64,000 bases of DNA from Pedobacter sp. R20-19 (GTDB lineage Bacteria; Bacteroidota; Bacteroidia; Sphingobacteriales; Sphingobacteriaceae), in assembly GCF_000708265.2 (NCBI RefSeq), contig NZ_JCKI01000001.1, forward strand, positions 558,001-622,000, given 5' to 3'. A model generated the notes under the pieces. It saw only the letters and a program-made list of their open reading frames with translations, ran no database searches and was not told the origin of the DNA. A program made the position numbers and the translations under genes. Below, in pieces: positions 33,860-43,488 of the stretch (position 1 is its first letter; each line of letters opens with the position of its first letter).

Positions 33860-34741
33860 TTGCACACAAAGCACAATATACTTTTTATCATCAACCCAAT
33901 TTCAGGTGGGAAGGGGAAGCTTCGTATTCCCGATTTTATCGATAAATATCTCGATAAAGAGAAGTTTAATGCAAATTTTGTATTTACAGAATACATAGGT
34001 CATGCAGCTGAGCTGGCCGAAGAGGCTGCAAATAAAAATTTTGATATCCTGATTGCCGCTGGAGGCGATGGAACAATAAACGAAGTGGCCACCAAAGTGC
34101 TTCAGTATAAAAAGATCCTGGGTATCTTACCGTTAGGGTCGGGAAATGGACTGGCCAGATTCCTTCACATTCCTAAAAATCTCCGTTATGCAATTTTAGC
34201 CATTAACCACCTAAAAATTGAACATATTGATACAGCCACGTTTAATAATAAAAAATTCTTTAATCTAGCTGGAATTGGTTTTGATGCTCACTTAAGTTCT
34301 GTTTTTTCAAATGATAAAAAAAGAGGATTAGCCGGCTATTTAAAACTAGGCTTTCAGGAAGTTTTTGGTTATCGTGCACAGAAATATAAGATCAACATTG
34401 ATAGTACGGAATATATCAGAGATGCCTTTGCAATCAGCATTGCCAATTCCTCTCAGTATGGTAATGATGTTTTTATTGCACCAGGTGCATCTATTAAAGA
34501 TGGCTTATTAGATGTTTGCATCATTAAACCCTTTCCTTTACTGAAGTTACCACTTTTGGGATACATCATGCTAAAAGGTACAGCCGAAAATTCGGAAATG
34601 ATTGAAATTATTAAAGGAAAACACATCCAGATTAGTAGAGAAACAGATGGCGCTGTGCATGTAGATGGTGAGCCTTTACAAATGGGAAAGGAAATAGAAG
34701 CTAAAATCGATCCTCTGTCTCTAAAAGTCATTGTTCCATAG
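33860..34741 (+). CDS. Diacylglycerol/lipid kinase family protein (YegS-like)
   Basis: A cytoplasmic lipid kinase of the DAGK catalytic family, probably acting on diacylglycerol or sphingoid lipids at the membrane. The N-terminal domain shows INPISGGKGK, then AAGGDGTINEV (nucleotide loop) and LPLGSGNGLARFL, all typical. The 293 residues are normal. Translation most likely starts at the TTG at 33860, since no ATG precedes MHTKHNILF in frame; it is divergent from metK. Confidence 0.9.
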   Translation: MHTKHNILFIINPISGGKGKLRIPDFIDKYLDKEKFNANFVFTEYIGHAAELAEEAANKNFDILIAAGGDGTINEVATKVLQYKKILGILPLGSGNGLARFLHIPKNLRYAILAINHLKIEHIDTATFNNKKFFNLAGIGFDAHLSSVFSNDKKRGLAGYLKLGFQEVFGYRAQKYKINIDSTEYIRDAFAISIANSSQYGNDVFIAPGASIKDGLLDVCIIKPFPLLKLPLLGYIMLKGTAENSEMIEIIKGKHIQISRETDGAVHVDGEPLQMGKEIEAKIDPLSLKVIVP

Positions 34742-34782
34742 TTGAATGCACTATTCTATAATTTCCAACTTACATTTGTATA

Positions 34783-35133
34783 ATGAAACCTAAAAAAAAT
34801 AGCCTGAGCGATCTGGGAGGAATTATGTTTTCTACCAATCCCGACTTTGAATACCAGGAAGAGGTAGATGATCAAACTACTTTAGCAAATAATCAACAAG
34901 ATTTGCGGGTGATGTTAGATAAAAAAAATCGTGGTGGAAAAGCGGTTACATTAGTCACTGGATTTAATGGGCGCTCAGAAGATCTTGATGTTTTAGGTAA
35001 AATGCTTAAAACAAAATGTGGTGTTGGTGGATCAGTTAAAGATGGAGAAATTATGATTCAGGGCGATGTAAGAGATAAAGTAATAGCTATACTTCAAAAA
35101 GAGGGTTATAAAGTTAAAAAAGCCGGCGGTTAA
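34783..35133 (+). CDS. SUI1/eIF1-like translation factor (YciH family)
   Basis: A small protein with the SUI1 fold that may help start-codon selection, as its eukaryotic relative eIF1 does. The core is RGGKAVTLVTGFNGRSEDLDVLGKMLKTKCGVGGSVKDGEIMIQGD in the C-terminal two thirds, with the conserved GG-S and QGD positions. The 116 residues match bacterial YciH. It lies 41 bases behind the lipid kinase. Confidence 0.9.
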   Translation: MKPKKNSLSDLGGIMFSTNPDFEYQEEVDDQTTLANNQQDLRVMLDKKNRGGKAVTLVTGFNGRSEDLDVLGKMLKTKCGVGGSVKDGEIMIQGDVRDKVIAILQKEGYKVKKAGG

Positions 35134-35335
35134 CTGGTTCTGAAATCATCCTCTTTTAATTTGTCTTAGTGTATTTTTCTGTTTTTTTTAAGACATATAA
35201 AAACACATTAATTAACTGTATATTAGCTGTTTACATGTTAGTGTATTTGCTACAATATGTAATTTTTTACTTGTGATTGCTAGTTTTTCTGCTAGATAAC
35301 TATTTATCTTTACTGCCCTAACCAACTTATTGTTT

Positions 35336-36931
35336 ATGAGCAAAAAGAAACTGCAAATACCAGATTTAGGCTATTTAAATCTAGGTAAAAACACTGCTGT
35401 AAAGTATCAGTTATCCCCAATGGAACTTATTGATGAGGCCTTAATGAATAGGGAAGGCCAATTGGCATCATCAGGGGCCTTAGCCGTAGATACAGGTAAA
35501 TTTACAGGACGTTCTCCGAAAGACAGATTTATTGTAAATGATAATCTAACGGAAGATACCGTATGGTGGGGCGATGTCAATATTAAAATTAGTCCATTGC
35601 ATTTCGATCAGCTTTTTAATAAAATAACCAGCTATCTTCATGACCGTAAAATTTATGTTCGTGATGCTACTGCCTGCGCCAATGTTGATGATGCCATTTC
35701 GATTAGGGTAATCACAGAAACCGCATATCAAAATCTTTTTGCCCATAATCTTTTTCTTCGCCCCGAACGTGATAGTTTAGGGGGGCGCCCGGAATGGACT
35801 ATTATTGCAGCGCCAGGTTTTCTGGCAGATCCCATCACTGATGGCACCCGTCAGGAAAACTTTTCGATCATTAACTTTTCGAAAAAAATGATCCTGATAG
35901 GTGGAACCGGATATACTGGTGAAATCAAAAAAGGCATTTTCTCCGTATTGAACTTTATATTACCTGTTTATAAAAATGTATTACCCATGCATTGTTCAGC
36001 CAATGTAGGTAAAGAAGGAGATACTGCAATCTTCTTTGGTTTATCGGGTACGGGCAAAACAACTTTATCTGCAGATCCTGAAAGAAGATTAATAGGCGAT
36101 GATGAACATGGCTGGGGCGAAGCTTATGTATTTAACTTTGAGGGAGGCTGTTATGCCAAATGTGTAGACTTAACCGAAGAAAAGGAGCCACAGATTTATA
36201 AAGCCATTAAATTTGGAGCTTTGCTTGAGAATGTTAATTTTTTACCTGGCACAAAACACGTAGACTATAATAATATTGAAAAAACAGAAAACACCCGGGT
36301 AGCCTATCCTATAGATTTTATAGATCATGCAATGCTACCATCGGTTGCACCCATCCCGAAAAACATCTTTTTTTTAACGGCTGATGCATTTGGTGTGTTG
36401 CCACCCATTTCAAAGCTTAATGTTGAACAGGCCATGTTTCATTTTTTGAACGGTTACACCGCTAAAGTTGCGGGCACTGAAATAGGAATTACAGAACCTC
36501 AACTAACTTTCTCAGCTTGTTTTGGAAAAGCATTTCTGCCATTACACCCTTCGGTATATGCCAGCTTATTAGGTGAGAAAATGAAAAAGCACCATGTAAA
36601 TGTATGGCTTATTAATACAGGTTGGAGCGGCGGACCGTATGGAGTGGGTAAAAGAATGAAATTGAGTTATACCAGAGCAATGATTAGTGCTGCACTAAAT
36701 GGAGATTTAGATCATTCCAACTATAAAATGCACCATGTATTTAAATTAATGATTCCTTTACATTGTCTTAATGTTCCAAGTGAAGTATTAGATCCATCAA
36801 AAACATGGAGCAACCAGGAAGAATATTTTATAAAAGCTTATGAACTGGCAAATGCCCTTGAACAAAATTTTGAACAATTTAAGGTACCCAAAGTGTCAAA
36901 AGTACACGGCGAAGCGTTAAAATTGTGTTAA
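35336..36931 (+). CDS. pckA: Phosphoenolpyruvate carboxykinase (ATP)
   Basis: PckA converts oxaloacetate and ATP to phosphoenolpyruvate and CO2, the entry to gluconeogenesis. The kinase-1 loop GLSGTGKTT lies at 235-243 from the chosen Met, preceded by MHCSANVGKEGDTAIFFG and followed by IGDDEHGWGE, the metal site. Substrate-binding GRSPKDRF is near residue 60. The length of about 531 fits. I chose the ATG at 35336; a TTG two codons upstream is possible. A terminator lies 71 bases after the stop. Confidence 0.97.
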   Translation: MSKKKLQIPDLGYLNLGKNTAVKYQLSPMELIDEALMNREGQLASSGALAVDTGKFTGRSPKDRFIVNDNLTEDTVWWGDVNIKISPLHFDQLFNKITSYLHDRKIYVRDATACANVDDAISIRVITETAYQNLFAHNLFLRPERDSLGGRPEWTIIAAPGFLADPITDGTRQENFSIINFSKKMILIGGTGYTGEIKKGIFSVLNFILPVYKNVLPMHCSANVGKEGDTAIFFGLSGTGKTTLSADPERRLIGDDEHGWGEAYVFNFEGGCYAKCVDLTEEKEPQIYKAIKFGALLENVNFLPGTKHVDYNNIEKTENTRVAYPIDFIDHAMLPSVAPIPKNIFFLTADAFGVLPPISKLNVEQAMFHFLNGYTAKVAGTEIGITEPQLTFSACFGKAFLPLHPSVYASLLGEKMKKHHVNVWLINTGWSGGPYGVGKRMKLSYTRAMISAALNGDLDHSNYKMHHVFKLMIPLHCLNVPSEVLDPSKTWSNQEEYFIKAYELANALEQNFEQFKVPKVSKVHGEALKLC

Positions 36932-37002
36932 ATGCGCTTTAAAATGCATTTTTTGGACGAAAAATTTGCAATTAGGTTTTTTTTTAGTTTTTATTGTGAA
37001 AG

Positions 37003-37032
37003 AATTGCCTCCGGCTGAGGCAATTTTTTTGT
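37003..37032 (+). terminator. Terminator behind pckA
   Basis: A 9-bp stem (aattgcctc 37003-37011, gaggcaatt 37017-37025) with loop cggct and a T tract. Confidence 0.85.
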
Positions 37033-37100
37033 TATACACCAAGTATGTTTGCAATAAACAAAATGTTAGGTAACGATTTAATTGTTTATTGATTTATTAA

Positions 37101-37130
37101 TTTGTAATTTAAAATCAATTTATAAATTTG
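37101..37130 (+). promoter_or_regulatory. Promoter of the exbB-tonB operon
   Basis: TTTG (37101-37104), an 18-base spacer and TAAATTTG (37123-37130) match the Bacteroidota consensus. The leader to exbB is about 95 bases. Confidence 0.6.
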
Positions 37131-37229
37131 TTTTTCGCAACAAAATCAAGTCAGATCCGTTGTGTGTAGTACAAAAGTTAAAACAGCTAAAAATTAAAAA
37201 CAAGAACTAAAACTAAAAATTAAAAAAAA

Positions 37230-38060
37230 ATGGCAAACGCACCAAAACCAACAACTGTTAAAAAAGAGAGCTCTTCTAGTGCATCAAATGTTTTCGCAAC
37301 ATTGGTTATTCCTATTTGTATCGTAATTGGATTTATTATCTGGAGATTTGTATTAGGAGATCCAGCTAACTTTATCGACAACAACAATGAAAATTTACCA
37401 TTACCAAACAACTATCCAGGTACAGCTTACAAAGGTGGTCCAATCGTAGCAGTATTAATTGGATTATTACTAACTACAATTGTATTCTCAATCGAGCGTT
37501 TAATCGTAATTGGTAAAGCAAGCGGAAAATCTAGCTTAGATACCTTCATCATTAAAGTAAAAGGTCTGTTAAATGCTGGTAACATCGAAGCTGCTAAAGC
37601 TGAGTGTGACAAACAACAAGGTTCTGTTGCTAACGTAATTAAATCAGGATTGAAAAAATATAGCGAAGTTGAAGCTGATACTAATTTAGATGTTGAGCAA
37701 TCAATCGTTGCCATCCAAAAAGAAGTTGAAGAAGCTACAGCTTTAGAAATGCCTATGTTAGAGCAAAACTTAACAATCATTGCTACTTTGGTTTCAATTG
37801 GTACTTTGATTGGTTTATTAGGTACAGTAACAGGTATGATCCGTGCTTTCGCCGGTTTAGCAAACTCTGGTGCTCCAGATCAATCAGCATTAGCGGTAGG
37901 TATCTCTGAGGCGTTAATCAATACCATGACTGGTATCGGTGTATCTACCTTAGCGATCATTATGTATAACGTATTAACATCAAAAATTGACAAGTTAACA
38001 TACGCAATTGACGAAGCAGGATTTAGCATCGTTCAAACTTACGCTAGTTCGCATAAATAA
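37230..38060 (+). CDS. exbB: MotA/TolQ/ExbB proton channel protein
   Basis: ExbB forms the pentameric inner-membrane proton channel that powers TonB. The 276 residues have an N-terminal membrane segment (about 20-40), a second near 65-85 (IVAVLIGLLLTTIVFSIERLIV), a cytoplasmic middle part, and a C-terminal helix pair (LTIIATLVSIGTLIGLLGTVTGMIRAF and NTMTGIGVSTLAIIMYNV) that is the MotA/TolQ/ExbB core. It heads the exbB-exbD-exbD-tonB operon. Confidence 0.93.
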   Translation: MANAPKPTTVKKESSSSASNVFATLVIPICIVIGFIIWRFVLGDPANFIDNNNENLPLPNNYPGTAYKGGPIVAVLIGLLLTTIVFSIERLIVIGKASGKSSLDTFIIKVKGLLNAGNIEAAKAECDKQQGSVANVIKSGLKKYSEVEADTNLDVEQSIVAIQKEVEEATALEMPMLEQNLTIIATLVSIGTLIGLLGTVTGMIRAFAGLANSGAPDQSALAVGISEALINTMTGIGVSTLAIIMYNVLTSKIDKLTYAIDEAGFSIVQTYASSHK

Positions 38061-38134
38061 TATTTTGAAATAATTTTTACCGGCTTTATGGAAAACCGGG
38101 AAAAAGATCATCATTATTAAAAAGTTAAAATATT

Positions 38135-38749
38135 ATGCCTAGAATTAAAGTTAAAAGAACCAGTACGGTAACAGATATGACTGCCATGTGCGACGTAGCT
38201 GCTCTGTTACTTACGTTCTTCATATTAACTGCTACGGCAAAGCAACCAGAACCATTAGCGGTATCTACGCCTTCATCAACATATGAATTTAAGGTGCCAG
38301 CTGAGAACAATGCAACATTAACCATTGGTCAAGGTAAGGTATTCTTTGAAGTGGCTGGCCAAAAAGTAAGGGCTAGAACCTTAGAGTTAATTGGAGAGCA
38401 GTACAATATCAAGTTTACACCTGATGAAGTGAGCAGGTTTTCCGTTATTGGAACCTTTGGCGTACCAGTTGCAGACCTTAAAAAGTTTATAAATATGCCG
38501 GGCGGCGATCGTATGAAGCCAGGTGTTCAAACAGGTATCCCTACAGATTCTACTGATAACCAGTTAAATAACTGGGTTTTACTTGCGCGTAAAGCAACTG
38601 CTGAGGTTAATCAGCAACCAATGCGTGTAAGTATCAAAGGAGATTCAAAAGAAGAATATCCTGTAATTAAAAAGATCGTGGATGTATTGCAGAAGCAAAA
38701 AGTTAACAAGTTTTTATTGGTAACCAACGCAGAAGCTAGAAGAAAATAA
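38135..38749 (+). CDS. exbD: ExbD/TolR-family protein, first copy
   Basis: A partner of the ExbB channel, with one membrane segment near residues 13-33. The proton-carrying Asp is in MTAMCDVAALLLTFFIL. The periplasmic part of about 170 residues is longer than usual for ExbD (about 140). Four bases separate it from a second, divergent ExbD. Two ExbD genes in a row are common in this phylum and probably form a mixed dimer inside the ExbB pentamer. Confidence 0.9.
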   Translation: MPRIKVKRTSTVTDMTAMCDVAALLLTFFILTATAKQPEPLAVSTPSSTYEFKVPAENNATLTIGQGKVFFEVAGQKVRARTLELIGEQYNIKFTPDEVSRFSVIGTFGVPVADLKKFINMPGGDRMKPGVQTGIPTDSTDNQLNNWVLLARKATAEVNQQPMRVSIKGDSKEEYPVIKKIVDVLQKQKVNKFLLVTNAEARRK

Positions 38750-38752
38750 GAA

Positions 38753-39259
38753 ATGGCAGAATTAAACACAGGCGGGAAGAAAGCCACGCCAAGAGTCGAT
38801 ATGACGCCGATGGTAGATTTGATGTTCCTTTTAGTTACATTCTTTATCTTAACTACATCAATCTCTACGCCACAAGCGATGGATATTGTAAAGCCTGATA
38901 AGGATGATAACAATAAGGAAAACAGATTGGAGCTGAAAGCTTCTAAAACCATGACTATTTTATTGGGTAAAAGCGATAAAGTGGCCTGGTATATGGGAGA
39001 AGCTGGTGCAACAGCTCCAACTATAGAAAGTTTATCACAGGTTGAAAAAGCGATTATCGATAACAGAAAAGTTGCAGATGCATCTGGAGTGAAAGGTGAT
39101 TTCGTTGTATTGGTTAAGCCAACCAGCGGATCAAACTTCAAAAACTTCGTCGATATTATGGATGAATTGGAGATATTAAAGGTTAAAGTTCGTCAGATTG
39201 ATGATGAAAATATCCTTGATAACGAGAAAGCATTCATGAAGGAGAAGGGTATTTTATAA
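38753..39259 (+). CDS. exbD: ExbD/TolR-family protein, second copy
   Basis: The second ExbD of the operon. The core TPRVDMTPMVDLMFLLVTFFILTTS carries the membrane Asp. The periplasmic part has TMTILLGKSDKVAWYMGEAG and FKNFVDIMDELEILKVKVRQIDD. It is much closer to the orphan ExbD at 31792 than to its operon neighbour, which indicates that the orphan arose by duplication of this gene. tonB follows after 17 bases. Confidence 0.92.
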   Translation: MAELNTGGKKATPRVDMTPMVDLMFLLVTFFILTTSISTPQAMDIVKPDKDDNNKENRLELKASKTMTILLGKSDKVAWYMGEAGATAPTIESLSQVEKAIIDNRKVADASGVKGDFVVLVKPTSGSNFKNFVDIMDELEILKVKVRQIDDENILDNEKAFMKEKGIL

Positions 39260-39276
39260 TTGTTAAATCCGTAATC

Positions 39277-40098
39277 ATGTCAAAATTAGATATATTAAGA
39301 AAGGAGTGGATTGAAGTAGTTTTTGCCGAAAAAAACAAAAGCTACGGAGCCTACCAATTGCGTAAAACCAATGGGGCCAATACCACACGGGCATTAATTA
39401 TTGGTTCAATAGTATTCCTGGCACTTTTCTTCGCTCCAAAAATTTATGGCCTTATTAAAGGTTCGATGAATGATACAGAGCAGGTAGAAAAAGCACAAGA
39501 AGTAGTTATTGCGCCACCGCCACCAGTTGATCCAAAAACACCACCTCCACCACCAGTAGAGCCACCGCCACCAAAAGTGGATCAGGTTAAAATGCCACCT
39601 GCAATTGTAAAGCCAGATGAGCAGGTACGTGATGAAGAGCCACCTACAGTTGAAAAACTGAAAGAAGCAGATCCAGGACAACGAGATATCAAAGGTGATC
39701 CAACCGCAGATATTGTAATTGCCGAACCAGTAGGTGAAGGCCCTAAAAAAGAGGCTGCTGTTGCTGTTGATGATAATAAGGTTTATGACTTTGTTAGTAT
39801 TGAGAAACAACCAGAATATCCAGGTGGTATCGCTAAGTTTTATAAGTACTTAGGTGGAGCAATTAAATACCCGCCAATGGCACAAGAAAATAACGTACAG
39901 GGTAAAGTATTTTTATCTTTCGTTGTTGAAAAAGATGGTAAACTAACAGATATTCAGGTTACCCGCGGTTTGGGTAGCGGAACTGATGAAGAAGCTATCC
40001 GTGTTTTAAAGGCTAGTCCACGCTGGAACCCAGGTATCCAAAATGGTAAGCCAGTAAGGGTAAAATATAACATCAATGTTAACTTTACATTGAACTAA
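39277..40098 (+). CDS. tonB: TonB energy-transducing protein
   Basis: TonB carries the energy of the ExbB/ExbD proton channel to outer-membrane transporters. The order is a short cytoplasmic N-terminus with KSYGAYQLRK, a membrane segment (about 39-53), a Pro-rich spacer (about 80-100), a charged linker, and a C-terminal TonB domain (about 168-273) with YPGGIAKFYKYLGGAIKYPPMAQENNVQGKV and a final NINVNFTLN strand. This is the usual Bacteroidota layout. Confidence 0.95.
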   Translation: MSKLDILRKEWIEVVFAEKNKSYGAYQLRKTNGANTTRALIIGSIVFLALFFAPKIYGLIKGSMNDTEQVEKAQEVVIAPPPPVDPKTPPPPPVEPPPPKVDQVKMPPAIVKPDEQVRDEEPPTVEKLKEADPGQRDIKGDPTADIVIAEPVGEGPKKEAAVAVDDNKVYDFVSIEKQPEYPGGIAKFYKYLGGAIKYPPMAQENNVQGKVFLSFVVEKDGKLTDIQVTRGLGSGTDEEAIRVLKASPRWNPGIQNGKPVRVKYNINVNFTLN

Positions 40099-40103
40099 AG
40101 TAA

Positions 40104-40331
40104 ATGTTAAATTTTGATATTTTTAAGCAAAAATCGCCTAAACAGCGGTTTTTGCTCATTTTAGGCCTAGTCACCTTTGCTTTATATTTAGTAATGGGAC
40201 TTGCCTTTATTTTTTGGGCGCCGCTTGCCATAAGGTTTAATTTTATTCCGGCATGGGGGCGTATTGCAATAGGTGTCTTCCTAATTTTCTATGCTTTTGT
40301 CAGACTGTTGAGTCTTGGCAGGAGAGATTAA
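40104..40331 (+). CDS. Small membrane protein of the tonB operon
   Basis: A 75-residue protein with two hydrophobic helices (about 15-40 and 50-68) and charged ends. It lies between tonB (five bases) and the PstS-like gene (nine bases), so it is surely co-transcribed. I recognise no family beyond similar small proteins in the same place in related genomes. It may be an accessory subunit of the ExbB/D complex, which is inference from position. Confidence 0.7.
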   Translation: MLNFDIFKQKSPKQRFLLILGLVTFALYLVMGLAFIFWAPLAIRFNFIPAWGRIAIGVFLIFYAFVRLLSLGRRD

Positions 40332-40340
40332 AATCAAGTA

Positions 40341-41243
40341 ATGAGAAATATACTTTTAATATTGATAGTGCTGGGTTTTGTTTCTTGTAAGAGAAAAGAT
40401 AAAACTCCTCAAATAAAAGAGACGAGGACGAGTGGAGTATTAAAAATCTTAGTTGATGAAAGTGTAAGCCCAATTGTTCAGGAGCAAATTGATATTTTCA
40501 GTCTTGATTACCCCGATGCAAAATTTCAGATTACAATTAAACCAGAAGAAAAAATTATTCCTGCTTTTCTAAATGATAGCGTGCGTGTCATTGTAATGCC
40601 AAGATTACTGACTAAAGCAGAAGAGAAATATTATACGCAGCGTGGTATAAGAATCAATTCAACCCGCTTTGCTGTCGATGGTATTGCCTTAATCACCAAT
40701 AAAGACAATATTGATAGTACTATTACCGTTAAAGAAGTTATTGACATCTTACAAGGAAAAACTTCAGTTAAAAAATTGGTATTTGATAATACTTATTCAA
40801 GTACCTTTCAATACTTTAAGCAATTGGCTAATATTAGTCAATTTCCAGCTCAAGGTGTTTATTCAAAAAATTCAAGTGCAGAAGTAATTAAATTAATAGC
40901 CGAAGACAAAAATTTTATTGGTATTTTAGGGGTAGATTGGGTTTCTGATAGAAATACAAAATATGCAGATTACCTTTCTAAGATAAAAACGATGGGCGTA
41001 AAAAACCTTAAGGGTAAAATCGGAGACGATCAATTTTATAAACCAACACAAGATAATCTCATTAATGGAATCTATCCTTTTCTAAGAAACGTAAATATTA
41101 TAGATTGTGAAGGCAGGGATGGTTTAGGCACAGGATTTGCAACATGGTTAAGAAGTCAGCGAGGGCAGTTAATTGTACTTAAATCTGGACTTGGCCCACA
41201 TAAGTTAATGCCAAGAGAGATTAACCTCACAAAAGGAAAATAA
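40341..41243 (+). CDS. PstS-like substrate-binding lipoprotein
   Basis: A periplasmic-binding-protein-like lipoprotein: the signal peptide MRNILLILIVLGFVSC ends at Cys16. The fold resembles phosphate-binding PstS proteins: GVLKILVDESVSPIVQEQIDIF, VIVMPRLLTKAEEKYY, IDSTITVKEVIDILQGK, and the SSAEVIKLIAEDKNFIGILGVDW segment. The classical phosphate-loop residues are not obvious and no pst permease genes are near. Its conserved link to exbB/D-tonB and a TPR protein points to an envelope function rather than phosphate uptake. Confidence 0.8.
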   Translation: MRNILLILIVLGFVSCKRKDKTPQIKETRTSGVLKILVDESVSPIVQEQIDIFSLDYPDAKFQITIKPEEKIIPAFLNDSVRVIVMPRLLTKAEEKYYTQRGIRINSTRFAVDGIALITNKDNIDSTITVKEVIDILQGKTSVKKLVFDNTYSSTFQYFKQLANISQFPAQGVYSKNSSAEVIKLIAEDKNFIGILGVDWVSDRNTKYADYLSKIKTMGVKNLKGKIGDDQFYKPTQDNLINGIYPFLRNVNIIDCEGRDGLGTGFATWLRSQRGQLIVLKSGLGPHKLMPREINLTKGK

Positions 41244-41318
41244 ATAACAAATTATAAATTGAACCACGAAGTTATCTCAACAGACACTTCATTTTTATTA
41301 AAAAAAACAGAATATCCG

Positions 41319-43034
41319 ATGAAAATTTTAAAGAAAGCAATAACCTTAAATGTAGGTTTGGTGTTGATGGGTTCTGCAGTTTTTGCTCAAAATTTAAATG
41401 ATGCGAAAAAAGCCATTGACGCTGAACAGTATCAAAAAGCAACATCGATGCTTAAGTCATTGGTGAGCTCACAAGCCTCAAACGGCGATAATTATTATAA
41501 TCTGGGTTTAGTTTATTTAAAAACTGGTTATATTGATTCAGCCCGTGCTGTATTTACTAAAGGCTTAACGGCTGATGCTAAAAACAACTTAAATCTGATT
41601 GGTTTAGGTGAAGCAGATATGTTATCTAATAATCCAACTTCTGCCAAAACCAACTTCGATAAAGCTATCGAATTAGATAAAAAAAATTACAAAACCTATC
41701 TTGAAATTGGTAAAGCTTACTTAGCGCAAGATAAACCAAGTGATGATGTATCTAAACCAGATTTCACCAATGCTTTGGCAAATATCACTAAAGCTGATGA
41801 ATTAGATTCAAAAGATAAGGATGCAGAGGTTTTCTTAGCCTTAGGAGATGCTTATGCTTTGCAAAAGAAGAATTCTGAAGCGTTAGGTCCTTACATGCGT
41901 GTTGGTGATGTAGATCCAAACAACCGTAGAGCTAAGACTCAGATTGGTAAAATGTATAAAGAATCACGTGCATTTCCAGAAGGAGAAAAAGAATTACAAG
42001 ATGTAATTGCTGCAGATCCAAATTATGGACCAGCTTATCGTGAGCTAGGTGAGCTTTATCTACAATGGAGTAGTTTTGGTACAGATCAAGAGAAAGCTAA
42101 AAAGGCAATTGAGAACTATAAAAAATATATGGATTTGACAGACAAATCTTTAGAGTCTCAACTACGTTATGCACAGTTCTTATTTTATGCAAAAGATTAT
42201 GCTACTTTAGAACAAGTTGCTTCAACTATCCAAGCACCTGCTAATGATCCTAAAAGTGCTGTTGTATCAAGATTAAAAGGATGGGCTGCATATGAAAATA
42301 AAAATTATCCAGCTGCTTTAACCAGCATGAATGAGTTCTTTGCTAAAGAAAAAGATCAAAATAAAATTTTAGGCTTCGATTATTTGTACTTAGGTAAAGC
42401 ACAATTAAAATCTGGTCAGGATAGTTTAGCATTAATTAATATTACTAAGGCAGTAGAAAAAGATTCAACTAATGTTGAAGCTTTAGCAGAAGTTGCTAAA
42501 ACATTTTTCGATGCTAAAAAATATGCTAAAGCAGCTCAGATATATGATAAAGTGATTGCCGCAAATCCTAATGGAAAAGGCGTATTATACAGTTATTTTT
42601 ATGATGGATTAGCTTACTATTTTGATTATGCTACTCAATATTCAGCGAAGAAAAATCCTTCTAAAGATTTATTGGTTAAAGCAGATTCATCTATTTCAAA
42701 AGTAGCTCAACTTGCTCCAGAAACTACTGATGCATATTTATATCGTGCAAGGGTTAATAGTTTATTAGATGATGAAAAGGCACCAAAAGGATTAATGGTA
42801 CCTCATTTTGAAATGTTTATCAAAAAAGTAACTGAAAAACCTGAGTTAGTAACGCCTAACGCTAAGAAATTATCAGAAGCTTATGATAACTTAGGTGGTT
42901 TTTATTTCAATACTGATAAAGCTAAGGCTAAAGAGTATTTTGATAAAAGTGTAGCTGTGTATCCAACTGGAACATTTGCGGCAGCGAAGTTGAAAGAATT
43001 ATCAGCTCCAGCGGCCAAAGGAAAAGGTAAATAA
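41319..43034 (+). CDS. Exported tetratricopeptide-repeat protein
   Basis: A 571-residue exported scaffold protein. The signal peptide MKILKKAITLNVGLVLMGSAVFAQ decides the start: the 20 codons upstream of it are not signal-like. The rest is a solenoid of about ten TPR-type repeats (for example DNYYNLGLVYLKTGYIDSAR, NYKTYLEIGKAYLAQDKPSD, EALAEVAKTFFDAKKYAKAA). It ends an operon running from exbB and is followed by a strong terminator. A protein-interaction role in the periplasm is likely; the partner is unknown. Confidence 0.88.
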   Translation: MKILKKAITLNVGLVLMGSAVFAQNLNDAKKAIDAEQYQKATSMLKSLVSSQASNGDNYYNLGLVYLKTGYIDSARAVFTKGLTADAKNNLNLIGLGEADMLSNNPTSAKTNFDKAIELDKKNYKTYLEIGKAYLAQDKPSDDVSKPDFTNALANITKADELDSKDKDAEVFLALGDAYALQKKNSEALGPYMRVGDVDPNNRRAKTQIGKMYKESRAFPEGEKELQDVIAADPNYGPAYRELGELYLQWSSFGTDQEKAKKAIENYKKYMDLTDKSLESQLRYAQFLFYAKDYATLEQVASTIQAPANDPKSAVVSRLKGWAAYENKNYPAALTSMNEFFAKEKDQNKILGFDYLYLGKAQLKSGQDSLALINITKAVEKDSTNVEALAEVAKTFFDAKKYAKAAQIYDKVIAANPNGKGVLYSYFYDGLAYYFDYATQYSAKKNPSKDLLVKADSSISKVAQLAPETTDAYLYRARVNSLLDDEKAPKGLMVPHFEMFIKKVTEKPELVTPNAKKLSEAYDNLGGFYFNTDKAKAKEYFDKSVAVYPTGTFAAAKLKELSAPAAKGKGK

Positions 43035-43055
43035 TTTTCAAGTTAAATAATTTAG

Positions 43056-43087
43056 AAAAGGCAGAGTTTTGTTACTCTGCCTTTTTC
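43056..43087 (+). terminator. Terminator of the exbB-tonB operon
   Basis: A perfect 12-bp stem (43056-43067 with 43074-43085, arm aaaaggcagagt), loop tttgtt, and T residues. Confidence 0.87.
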
Positions 43088-43098
43088 TTTTACTTTTG
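43068..43098 (+). promoter_or_regulatory. nuoA promoter, overlapping the upstream terminator
   Basis: TTTG (43068-43071), a 19-base spacer and TACTTTTG (43091-43098) fit the Bacteroidota consensus. The -33 element is the loop of the preceding terminator hairpin. nuoA starts 18 bases after the -7 box. Confidence 0.6.
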
Positions 43099-43116
43099 CA
43101 TTAGAAAATATAAATT

Positions 43117-43488
43117 ATGCAAGCACAAAGTACCTCTATAGATTTTTTACCAATTATATTTCAAGTAATTGTTGCTTTAGGTTTTGTGGTAACCACTTTA
43201 GTTGCTACACACTTTTTAGGCCCAAAACGTAAAACCAGTGATAAGCTTGAGGTGTTTGAAGCGGGCGTGAAAAGCGTAGGTAATGCTCGTCAGCCGTTTT
43301 CTATCAAATATTTCGTAGTGGCTATTCTCTTTGTATTGTTTGATATTGAAGTAATCTTCATGTATCCATGGGCTGTAAATTTCAGAGCGCTTAGAATGGA
43401 TGGGATGATTGAAATGTTCATCTTCATGGGGACATTACTTTTAGGATTTATTTATGTAATAAAGAAAAAAGTTTTAGACTGGAACTAA
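43117..43488 (+). CDS. nuoA: NADH-quinone oxidoreductase subunit A
   Basis: NuoA is a small membrane subunit of complex I near the quinone site. The 123 residues contain three membrane helices and the signatures KLEVFEAGVKSVGNARQPF (first cytoplasmic loop) and FVVAILFVLFDIEVIFMYPWAV. It is the first gene of the nuo cluster but is separated from nuoB by 186 bases with a hairpin and a second promoter. Confidence 0.96.
   Translation: MQAQSTSIDFLPIIFQVIVALGFVVTTLVATHFLGPKRKTSDKLEVFEAGVKSVGNARQPFSIKYFVVAILFVLFDIEVIFMYPWAVNFRALRMDGMIEMFIFMGTLLLGFIYVIKKKVLDWN

Noticed and set aside
39406-39810. 134-codon Trp-rich frame opposite tonB
   Set aside because: It is the antisense shadow of the proline-rich TonB spacer (CCA/CCG codons read as TGG/CGG).
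41259-41318. 20-codon extension of the TPR protein
   Set aside because: It would hide a clear signal peptide that begins at 41319.
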